Below, in pieces: positions 38,863 through 49,043 of a stretch of 64,000 nucleotides of DNA. Location of the stretch: positions 1-64,000 of the forward strand of contig VZRZ01007319.1 in NCBI GenBank assembly GCA_013398175.1, given 5' to 3'. The translations under genes were made by a program, and so were the position numbers. Within the stretch, counting starts at the first letter, position 1. Each line of letters opens with the position of its first letter. Below the pieces are notes generated by a model. The model ran no database searches. It saw nothing but the letters and a program-made list of their open reading frames with translations, and was not told the DNA's origin. This DNA is from Climacteris rufus. Taxonomy: Eukaryota > Chordata > Aves > Passeriformes > Climacteridae.

Positions 38863-39432
38863 NNNNNNNNNNNNNNNNNNNNNNNNNNNNNNNNNNNNNN
38901 NNNNNNNNNNNNNNNNNNNNNNNNNNNNNNNNNNNNNNNNNNNNNNNNNNNNNNNNNNNNNNNNNNNNNNNNNNNNNNNNNNNNNNNNNNNNNNNNNNNN
39001 NNNNNNNNNNNNNNNNNNNNNNNNNNNNNNNNNNNNNNNNNNNNNNNNNNNNNNNNNNNNNNNNNNNNNNNNNNNNNNNNNNNNNNNNNNNNNNNNNNNN
39101 NNNNNNNNNNNNNNNNNNNNNNNNNNNNNNNNNNNNNNNNNNNNNNNNNNNNNNNNNNNNNNNNNNNNNNNNNNNNNNNNNNNNNNNNNNNNNNNNNNNN
39201 NNNNNNNNNNNNNNNNNNNNNNNNNNNNNNNNNNNNNNNNNNNNNNNNNNNNNNNNNNNNNNNNNNNNNNNNNNNNNNNNNNNNNNNNNNNNNNNNNNNN
39301 NNNNNNNNNNNNNNNNNNNNNNNNNNNNNNNNNNNNNNNNNNNNNNNNNNNNNNNNNNNNNNNNNNNNNNNNNNNNNNNNNNNNNNNNNNNNNNNNNNNN
39401 NNNNNNNNNNNNNNNNNNNNNNNNNNNNNNNN
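38863..39432. other. Assembly gap (570 N)
   Basis: A run of 570 unspecified bases. It lies between a polypurine tract and a CpG-rich block, sequence types that commonly fail in sequencing. The true length may differ from 570. A promoter or first exon may be hidden inside. Confidence 1.
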
Positions 39433-39780
39433 TCCCGGTGCTGCCGTTGCCATGGCGAGATAGCGGGGGAGGATTCCTGGGAGCCGTAAGCCGGGGGACA
39501 GGGAGAGATTACGTCTTAACCCGGCACTCCGCGGCGCCTAACGTGATGTGGCAGGGTCTCCCAGGTGTCCCGGGGGGGGGACCCGGCGGGCAACCCCGGG
39601 CTGTGGCAGGCATCGTTTTAAATAAAATAAAGCTGGGGAGGGAGCGGGGGGGTGGCTGTCGGGGTAAGAGGATTAGATGCGTTCGCATGGGGGCCAGGAT
39701 GAGAAAAATACCGCAAGGCTTGAGGGAGGTGGGTTTGAGGAATTGGCCTCGATGGAAACGGGAGGCATCCTTCTTTATGA
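39433..39780 (+). promoter_or_regulatory. CpG island shoulder, candidate internal promoter
   Basis: Directly after the gap the sequence is GC- and CpG-rich with G-runs, and it returns to AT-rich intron by about 39800. This mirrors one flank of a CpG-island promoter whose core would lie in the gap. A donor-like GCC/GTAAGC at 39486 could end an untranslated exon. A strong donor at 40039 on the + strand suggests transcription in the HIVEP1 direction. Promoter activity is inferred. Confidence 0.45.
39446..39458. promoter_or_regulatory. X-box-like RFX site
   Basis: GTTGCCATGGCGA has one perfect RFX half-site (GTTGCC) and the central AT, and a degraded second half (GGCGA rather than GGCAAC). Such sites are bound by RFX factors in promoters of ciliary and other genes. 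It sits in the CpG-rich block beside the gap. Confidence 0.35.
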
Positions 39781-39983
39781 ACATTCCTAGTGCCTGCTGA
39801 GAACTGCCTGGCAGGTGCTAAAAGGGGATTCTTTTAATCTTCATCTGCATATTTTATTATCACGTTTAGTTGTCAGCGTTTTAATTGTAAGCTGTGCACA
39901 TAAACACACCCTGAGAATCTCTAAGCAGCGAGTCCAAGTACCAGCCCTATGCTGATACCGAGCCTAGATCAAATCATTGACAG

Positions 39984-40038
39984 ATGTCTTTTACGTGAAT
40001 GGAAGGAATGACGGAAGAAGGCATCAGTGTCTGCTTGG
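39984..40038 (+). other. Candidate alternative first coding exon
   Basis: Ends at the strong donor GG/GTAAGT (40039). The AUG at 39999 (or the better-context AUG at 40008, G at -3) opens the frame MEGMTEEGISVCL and leaves one extra G, i.e. phase 1, exactly as in the HIVEP1 start-codon exon. An in-frame TGA at 39996-39998 closes a four-codon upstream frame beginning at 39984 and immediately precedes the AUG. CAG at 39981-39983 could be an acceptor but the pyrimidine tract is poor, so the segment may instead be the 3' part of a longer first exon starting in the gap. I do not recognise the peptide. Joining to HIVEP1 exon 3 is inference. Confidence 0.3.
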
Positions 40039-43000
40039 GTAAGTTTTCTTTCCGTTATCTTTAATCATTATTAGTGTTTTGCACCGTCTCTTCCTTAGTG
40101 TCAGAATGGGAGCAGTCAACTCTGGTGGGGTCTTCTTGTGCTTTTGATCTTCTCGCTATTCTTTGCCTGCTGGAATTCCTACAAGCAGGTGCGAATTTAT
40201 TGAGGCCTGCCACTGTGGTCTCTTCCTTGTCGCTGCAAGGATGTCATTAGTGCAGGCAAAAACTTTATAAATTCTGACGTTTGATTTTAAGTTTGGAAAA
40301 GATGATGTCTGCTCTAGAATAGAGTATGAAAAATACTGGACTGCAAATTACTGCGTTGTAAACATGTTCCTTAAGAAACCAAATCCCTACCTGGGTTAAT
40401 AATAATATTCATTGCCAGAAAACAGATGTCTGTGGTGAAAAAAAAAATCTTAAGTGAATTTAACATTCTCAAACAGTTTTACAGCAGTGGGGTAAGAAAT
40501 ATAAGAGAGAACACTACTGGGAAATGAGCTTGCGTTACACCCACAGAGCATTTACTGTACATTAGTTATAACCCTGTTGTTTTTGTTGCCTGCAATTAAT
40601 TGAGTAATTTCTTCCATGACTGAAACTGCAGGTTAAGCATGTTTGCTTTGAAAGCCAGTCTTCTGAATCGAGACGGCTTTTGCACTTACCATATTAACAG
40701 GCTCTCGCAAAGTACGTGTTGTGCGCTATGGTTGTGAACTCCTGAAAGGTGTCGGTGGGGGTTAATTCCCTGTTACATAAACAGCCAGTAACAGCTTCCG
40801 ATTGTACTGGAATTGCTCGAAAATAGTTATTAGCTTCAAGGCTATTATGGAAAAACAGAAGTGGACTACAAGAACTCTGAAGCATTGAAGTGACAACACT
40901 ACTGTATAAATAGGCAAAGCTGTAGTGTCACTTTACCGCTGGGCTTTACAACTCTGACAAGGTCTCTACCTCCCAGTTGTACTTGGAATCCAAGAAAATC
41001 TCAACCAATCCAGTTTTCCAGAAGCTGTGTATTTATTGTATGAAGGCATTTGAGAAGAGCATGCTTGCTTTAGTTAGCAAAGCCTGCCTGCTACCTGTGT
41101 GCATGCACGCTGATACTCTGAAAAAGTAGCAGTCAGAGCTGGCTTCACAAAAAGCCAAATCTCAGAGCTGTACTGAACTGTGGGAGCACAGGGGCAGCGT
41201 GGGGAGCCAGAAGCTGGGATTTATTGCAGCAGGGCTATACAGCAGTTCATCTCACTCCAGGCAGTGCAGGAAGGAGGTGAGAATCAGTTTCTGAGCTCCC
41301 TGGCCATGAAGCAGGGTGCCTCGAGGGTGGAAGATATGCCTGCAGCCATTTCTGGTGCCTTCTGGTTTTGAAACTTCCCATGGGGAATTTGCTGGATACG
41401 TTTGTTGTTGGTTATTTAGCAAAGCAGGCGCGGTACCTGTTGAAGCAGCCTGCAAAATTGGCACTGTCCTCTCTGGGTATGAGCAATTGTTGTTTCTCAG
41501 AGAACTGGAAGTGTGTGGATATGAGAACTTTGCTTGCATTTAGACATCCTCAGTTGCCCCTAAACTAGCTTACACCTTTTATTTTCAGGAACTGGAAATA
41601 CTGCTTCTGCTGCATTTCTAGAAGTAAAAGAGTACAGCAGGATTTTTTATGTGTAATTCAGCTGGTTTTTGCATGTGACTCTTCATATTGGCAGCTACTT
41701 CCCGAGAGATAAAGTAACTTAATGTTTTGGTTGTTTCAGCTATAGGATTTGACTCCTGTTTATTTTAAAATGCAGTATTGTTCTACATCACCAGCAGTTA
41801 TTTATTTAGGTGTCTGAGGGAAACACATGACTTGGCACTAGCCTTTCTTTTCCTTCCATCTCCCCTAACCCCATAGTAGTTCAGCCTGAAACTTGATAAG
41901 TTAATCACAGTTACCTTGGCAAAATTATAAACAAATTAAGATGGATGAAGCTTGACCTTAAAATTATTTTGGATAGGCTGGGCACATGCAGCCGAGAGCA
42001 TGAATTGCTGCTGTTTTCGCAGTTACCTTTGACAGTGTAGGGTTTCAGTAAATAATCCCTCCTTGAAAGAAGTGAGACATGCCATGTCATCTATTTCGCT
42101 TTTGGAGTCCCTCTGAAATTCCCTGGATTTATGACTTGTGTTAATCGATGTTGTGTAGATATGTTTTTCAGGTATTTTCACTTCCCTGTCATGGAACTAG
42201 TGTCTGTCTTTGTATCTTTATTTTGGTGTATGTATGCTTGTCACAGGGAATTACCTGTTTGTGCACTGTTTAAAAATGGCAGATCATTACTACAGTCAAT
42301 ATTATTATAATGGAATTAATGACAATTTAAATTAAGAATAATTTTTGCTCATTTGTCTGTTATGTACCATGATTTGATTATAAACCCCAGCAGTGCTGAT
42401 GGCCCTGGACATGATAGATGACAGAACAGGGCACATACTGGAGGATCAGCTCTTAATGTTGCTTCATTCAGTCCTGCTTGTGTTGTGAAAAGACACTGAG
42501 AAGTCCTCTATAGCTCAACTGTGGAATTTATTTAGGGGGAGACTCCAGAAGAACACACAAGCACAAATCTTCGCATTAATATACTTGCAAGTTTTTCTGT
42601 GATATTAAATCTGACAGTGCACGTTTTTGTATTTTACCAAATGTGATCCTAAGGGTTTGCAAGTTGTCTTTCATCTAGAAAGTGGGTAGTATAGGGAGAC
42701 TGAGAAGCAGGGATAAGCCTTTGGGATCTTAATGATGATCATTCTGCTAGCCCAGCCAGAGGGGAAATGTCAGGTGGGAGGCAGAGCTGGCTTGAAGGAC
42801 CAGCGTGGGTTTCTTTTGGTGTGTTCTAAGTGTCCATTTGAGACACTGTAAAGGTTTGCTGTACTGTGTCAGTTTTTACTGTTTGGGTTTTGTATGATAT
42901 CAAGTGTATGGTCATAAACCACTTCATGCTGAACACAGTAAGACTTCATTCTGGTTGAACATCCCGTGCTTTATTATATGTCTTTATCATCATTGCAAGA

Positions 43001-43617
43001 TAAATATCAGGGGTTTATTACTTAATAATAAGTTTTATCTTTGAAGATCATTTTCTGAAAGATTGAAATGGGTTGTTACCTCACCTAGGAGTTATGAGTG
43101 TGATTGTTGGGAGCACCTGAGAGTTGAGTTAGATGAATGCTGATGTTTTAATTGGCAGGAGATTACCAGTTTCTGGGTGGGAAAATGTGGGAAAATGAAT
43201 TAGTTAAAACCTGTCATCAAGGTCTTTTGAAAATTCTCAACTATATTATGAAGACTGTTGATTTTGAAATTAATTACTACAGGTTGGAAGAAGAGGCTAC
43301 TTTCTAAGTACCCTAAATTTGCATTATAACCAATGTACAATAATCAATTTACACTGTAAAGGAGTAAGTTGTGTTTTTGCAGAAGGGTTTTAGCAGCAGC
43401 TTTTTGTGGGCCCACTCTGAGACAATCTAACAGAGTCTGATTTTCAGAAAGCCCCTTGCTGAAAACCAGGCTGGTTTTAAGGGAACTGTGGTTGGGCACT
43501 GTGACTTGTTAGCTGTTTTTGAAGTCTCTGGTCTCACTATTTAGTATTACCTGTCAGACTGTGTAAGGGCAGGAGGAGTTTGTGGTCACCCATGGATGCA
43601 GTAATAATATGTGATGA
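40039..43617 (+). other. HIVEP1: HIVEP1 first coding intron, segment 6
   Basis: Intron without repeats I recognise. The 40500-41000 stretch is of higher complexity than most of the intron and holds a perfect TATA-box string, TATAAATAG at 40905-40913, but no exon with splice sites follows that I can support. The rest is ordinary AT-rich sequence. Confidence 0.5.
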
Positions 43618-43800
43618 GACACTGGCACAGGTTGCCCGGAGAAGCTGCGAATGCCCCATCCCTGGAAGTGTTCAGGGCCAGGCTGGATGAGGCTTTGAGC
43701 AACTTGACCTAGTGGAAGGTGTCCTTGTCCATTGCAGGGGGGTTTGAACTAGAAGATCTTTCAGGTCCCTTCCAACCCAAAACATTGGATGATTCTGTGA
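43618..43800 (+). mobile_element. CR1 LINE 3' fragment
   Basis: Matches the CR1 3' end in order: GACACTGGCACAGGTTGCCC, ATGCCCCATCCCTGGAAGTG, CAGGGCCAGGCTGGATG, TTTGAACTAGAAGATCTTT, CAGGTCCCTTCCAACCC and a GATGATTCTGTGA tail. About 180 bases, few differences, sense to HIVEP1. The complete tail indicates a normal 5'-truncated insertion. Confidence 0.93.
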
Positions 43801-46800
43801 AATAGCAACAAAAAGCTGGCTTTAAGTGTTTGTGTCTCATTGGGAAGGACACCACTAAATGAGAAGATACGCTCAGGAGGGAAGGCAAGGGGTTAATTCT
43901 AGAGTATGTTCTATGAAAGCAGTTGGCAATAAAGTATCTAAGTATCTCTGTAAGACTTCATGTGTGCAGCCACTGTGTTCCTTGGGAATATAATTATCTT
44001 TCCAATAAATTCTTGGAGCATGGAAATGTTGTTTTATGGACTGGAGCTATAAAGTACACAGGAAAGTTGTGTTGGGCGTCAGTACCAAACTCACATATCC
44101 CATGACAAGTTCCCAAACCCAGAGACCAGACTTTCCCTCACTAAGAAATTCCCTGTGGTGTTTCACCCTCACCTCTTGTCATCATCCCACACATTCTCTT
44201 CTGCCTTCCCATCACTGAGCCATATGGTCAAAAACAAGAATCCCCTTTCTTTTCCCACTTGCCATAGAAGAGGGGAATTTTGTGCTGCTGGTAGGTGACT
44301 TGCTGCCTGCTTGTTTTACTGCTCTGTGCCTGGATGCTGTCCAAGGCAGTCAGTCCTCACTTTCATCTACACCCTGGGATTCCACAGGTGCGATGGAAAA
44401 GTGAACCTTTGTGTGAGATTTGGCTGCTTTGCAGAGCCTCTTGCCACAGGGGAATGGAAGTAATAACAAGGGAGTTCCCACAGATAGGTGGATGTTGTGG
44501 GGTTGTGCCAGGAAGTTTTGGTTTCCTAATAAAATTGAAAGATGAAATTCTGGTTCTCTTCAAATCCTTGGGAGCTTTATAGTCAGCCTGAGCACTGCCT
44601 GAATTTTGGTGAAGAGTCAAATGCTTGTCTGAGACTGGAGCATGGGGTTGGGGAAGGCACTTCAGCTTCATCTGATTTATTCCCTGGGAGATACTCACCT
44701 GTGTGTGCCTGCATACCATTGTAAGGGACAGATGGATATATAATAAAATAAAAAGCCCAGCATTTTGAGATCCATAATTGTAGCTTTACAATGGCTACAG
44801 TGTTGTTAGTGCAAAAAGCAAAACATATCCCTATTGAAATTGCTTTTAAAAGGTGTATTTTCAGCAAGAGCCCCCTGAACAGCAGTAAATTCATTCACAG
44901 ACTGGAATAAGCAATAGATATTCAAACCACTCATGATAAGTGTGTGCCAAGCCATTCCTTGTGGGTATGTCAGATGACCTTCAGAGTAGATTTGTACTGT
45001 ACTCAAACATCCACAATTAAAGCTCATTGAAATTAGATTCACAGGTCATTGTTGACATTCTTTTTAGATGTGTGACTTTGTTTTCCTTTATAACTTGTAT
45101 TTACTGGGAAAAAAAAACCAACAAAAACTAAAATGTTAGAAAGCTCAAAATTTGCCTTACTTCTATAATTTTTCTGAAATCCTTCATTAAATCAGAGTTT
45201 CATTGCTATAAATTTTAAAGACTTTGCATTGAATTTGAATTTTCAAAGTCTGCATGGCTTCTAGTTTAAATTAATAAACTTGAAAGAAAGCTTTGGGCTA
45301 AATGATTTTTGAGGGGGTTTTTTTTGTTGGATTTTTTTTTCTAGGAAAGATGAAAATGGCCATTCTAGAAAATATTTTGCAATGTAAACCTTGTTGAAGC
45401 TCATCTTTTCCACATACCTTAGATTTTGGTAGTGAATTTTGTGTCAGAATATATATATTTATTTTTTTTTGCATATTCCCTCTGGCTGCATGTTTTTGTC
45501 ATCTCCATGGGAGCTTACAGTTTTAGAAGATAGGTGTCAGCCAACATATAGCTAAACAAAATGTCCTTTGGTGATATTAAAAATGACCAGTAGATCATTA
45601 AGTAAAATTGAATTTAGGATTTCAAAATGCCAGTATATCTTGATGAGAATCTTAGTATTGACTCTGGTGTTAGGAAATCTCCATGTACCTTAACAGTGCG
45701 TTTCCCAGCCATGATGTGTTTCAATTTATTGTGCTCTGGTTTTATGGATACACATTACTTGTTTTGGGGATAAATGTGAGGATAATGTGCCATATAATGC
45801 ATTTTAGTCTCCAGCTGACATTTAATGTCAACCTGTTTTCTTAAAACCTTGTTTTTATAGGGGGAATCTTAGAGGAGAGCATATGGGTTGATATGCTTGA
45901 TCTGCTTCTTGTTACACAGGATTTGCAGTATAATACTTAAAGCCCCTTTGATAATACAGCACAGAGATTCTTATTGGCCTGTACAAGGTATTCCCAAAAT
46001 GTGTTTGCTCGTGTGGTTTACTGAAGCCTTCAGGTTTTCCTTGGCATTATGCCTTGAGGAAGCTTTACTGTTGCACTGTTTTCAAGTTTTACTTCTTAAA
46101 TATAAATTCGATGTGATATAAAGCAAAAATTTGTAAATTAATATGGCCAGCAATCTCAACTCTGAGCTAGAAATAAAATATTACAATTAAAATTTTGGTT
46201 TGCTCTGGGTAAGTCTTGTTGAACTGGATGAGGTATCATTTCCTACTGTGTATCTTCAGCAATCAGCAGTGTAACAGTGGACTGATTGGTTATTTACTTT
46301 TTATTTTCTCTCCCATAGATCTTATGTCAACAGCATTCAAGCAGAGTGTAGCATGGTTATTTTTACTGTATCTTTACTGGTTGCATAGATTAAAACATGA
46401 ACAGTTTTATGGAATTTGCATTTTTTCATTCTGACAACTTCATATTTGTCCTTGTTCCTATTAAAACATTTAATTTCTCTCAGACAGTTTAACCTTTTTC
46501 TTGTACTCGAAGTAATGACAAGGACAAATATTTGTCAGCATCCTTTCAACTTGATGTGTTCACTGCTCTGTCAGTATCTTGGAGGTCTGGAAAAGAGTTT
46601 CTGCCCCTTCCTGTAACCAAGGTGGTGGCCAGATGTGGGAATGCCCCTCTGCTTCCATCACTGCAGCAGTCCTGATGGTGATGTGCAGCTGCCAGGGCAT
46701 CACCACCAGCCCTGAGGACCACCTTGGGATTTTGCCTTACCCACCCACTCTCCCAAAGCCCTGGGTGGCGGTGGGAGCGTGGCAAAGAACAGGCTTCAGG

Positions 46801-48750
46801 TAGGGTATGTTTCACATTTCCTTTCTCCTTGGTATTGCTGCAGACCTCTCAGCTGTAATCAGGTGTAACATAGCAATGAAGCAAGGTAATTCTATTGTAC
46901 CTCCAGACCTGGTGTAGTTGTGGAGTTCACCATTTTGCTTTGGATGAAATTATTAGAAACTGTGTTTGGGTGAAAGAATGAATATCACCTGAACAGACAC
47001 AGTGACTTTGTCAGGATGTTTAGGGCCTTGAGCAGAGATATGAGTTTTGGGAATGTGTAATGCTTGTGAAATAGAATCAGTATTTTTATAGAGTGTATAT
47101 ATATATAAGTTAATATATAAGTTGGGAGAAAGAGACTAAGGTGGTTTTTTTTCCCCCTTTTATATGTGTCTGGCACACTGCTCAGTAAATATGGTCCTAA
47201 TCCTTCACTAGCAGACTGTGATACGAACACCAGTGATTTCCCCTTGACTCCTTCAGACCTGTGTGATTAAAATCCTACATCAGCATTGGAGTGATCTGGA
47301 TTCCTTTGTGCTTTCAGCTGTTTAGGCTGTCAGTTAAAAAAGCCTATTTCTACCAACATGTGATCAGAGATCTCTGTCGCACTCTGCCTGGCACAGACCT
47401 ACTGATGATGGATGTGACTGGTACCTACACAGAATGTTCCTGCTGTGTCTTTTCCTGAATGTGTGCCCAAAGGGAAGCTTTCCATGGTTTTTGAATGGCC
47501 TTTAGCTGAAGACTTGTTCAGGAGAGAGAAGGTATTTTAAGGAAACTGTGGCAGGTACAAATCCTTGTAATAAGGCTGTTACAGTTTGTGCAGTGCTGCC
47601 TGACAGATCTGTATTGGATTTCACTGATGGCCTTTCAAATGCAGAGTTAGATTTTCTGCACGCTGCTGCAGTTGAGCAATTGCAGGTATCTCCCCACACA
47701 AGGTGTCATTGTCTTTTCATGGGCAAATACTCCCTTATTCGTTCATATCCTGCTCTTACCCTTTCTCTTGCAAAATGAATTGAAGTGTTTAATTTAGGAA
47801 GAACACAGTCAAGTATTTTGTGCTGTGAAATGGCAGAAAGGGCATTTGTTCCTGGTGGTAGCGCTTGCTGGCGTAGGTAGCTGTCTTCTGTGGCTTTGAA
47901 AGGAGTGTTCAGCAGACACTTGATGACCTTCTGTAGGAGGAAGAAAGGTGCACAGGTGAAAATGGAGGAGGTTCTTGTGAATGTCGAGGTCTCTTGCAAG
48001 TCTGGAGCTCAGCCTACGTTCCTGAGCATGGGGAGAGAGTTGCACTGCCAAGAAATTAATGTCTCCTTTATTGGGATTCTGAGGGTCTCGGTGCACCACA
48101 TCCAGAGCGCTTCCGCAGCTTCGCTTAGGTTTGAAAAAACAAAAATGTTCCAGCTGGAAAGGAACTGATTTTTCTTTAAAAAAAAAAAGCCTTGGAAGGC
48201 CTAGGGTGTGTTGGGTAATTGTGTACTCAAGAAACGCACTTACATAAGTGAAGACACTCCTGTAACCCTCGCCTGCCAGGAAGGCAGGCGCTGCAGAAAA
48301 TCCACTCATCGCAGAGGAACTCCAGTAGGTGCAAAAGGGGAGGAGGACCTTTGTTCTTTGTGCTGTATTTATTCACAAAGAGAAGTTGTCTTTGGCATGT
48401 CTGCTTGGCACCGGAGGATTCCCGTTTTTTATGCTGCGGAGCTGCTTTTTCTTGTCGGTGTTGCGGGTAGGTTTCCTTTCCTAACGCGGAAGGGGAGAGG
48501 TGAGTATTTTCCATAGTTCATCGCAAGGCTTCGCCCCCGCTGGCTGAAAGAGCCCAGCAAAGCACCTTCTGGAGGCAGGGTAGGAGTCAGGAGCGAAGTC
48601 CTGGGCAGCAGCTCTGGTGCATTCCATCCCAGCGCTGTTTGAAGAGAGAAGGGAAAGGTGTGGAAGGATGTAGAGGTGGCGTGCAGCAGGGCACGGTGCA
48701 TAGGATATCGCTCTGGGTTCCCTCGTTCAGTAAGGAAGACCCACACAGAT
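43801..48750 (+). other. HIVEP1: HIVEP1 first coding intron, segment 7
   Basis: Mostly AT-rich. From about 47490 to 48640 the sequence is more CpG-rich and carries several overlapping open frames on both strands. These do not resemble a family I know. A perfect donor, GAG/GTGAGT, stands at 48500. Confidence 0.5.
47096..47107. repeat. (TA)n microsatellite
   Basis: Six TA units, followed after a short spacer by a second shorter TATATA. Confidence 0.7.
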
Positions 48751-49043
48751 GGGGAGGGACTTACTACAAGGGCATTAGTGATAGGACAAGGGGTAATGGC
48801 TTCAGACAAGAAGAGGGTAGATTTAGATTAGATATAAGGGAGAAATTCTTTATTGTGTGGGTGGTGAGACACGGGAACAGGATGCCCAGAGAGGCATTAG
48901 ATGCCCCATCTCTGGAAACAGTAAAGGTCAGGTTGGATGCGGCTCTGAGCAAGCTGATCTCGTTAAGATGTCCCTGCTCATGGCAGGGGATGGGACCAGA
49001 TGACCTTTGAAGGTCCCTTCCAACCCAAACTATCCTATGGTTC
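48751..49043 (+). mobile_element. CR1 LINE 3' fragment with ORF2 C-terminus
   Basis: The longest clear CR1 copy here, about 290 bases. It keeps the end of the reverse-transcriptase ORF2: the + frame that is open through 49010 reads DRTRGNGF, then RFRLDIREKFF, then NRMPREALDAPSLE and VRLDAALSKLI, the usual CR1 ORF2 C-terminal pattern, with no stop in this part. The 3' untranslated part ends with GGTCCCTTCCAACCCAAAC and a diverged tail. It is a 5'-truncated, non-autonomous copy. Because the frame is intact over about 70 codons it is probably among the younger insertions here. Confidence 0.93.

Noticed and set aside
38497..39800. Long open frames of 217-331 codons on both strands across this region
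   Set aside because: They exist only because the N run carries no stop codons; the real parts are low-complexity purine or pyrimidine sequence or CpG-rich DNA.
40905..40913. TATAAATAG as a core promoter
   Set aside because: A single TATA string is expected by chance in AT-rich DNA and no exon with a donor follows that I can support.
47809..48309. 166-codon minus-strand open frame
   Set aside because: Longest gap-free frame, but no domain pattern, no recognised homology and competing frames on the other strand; only the block as a whole is listed as a finding.
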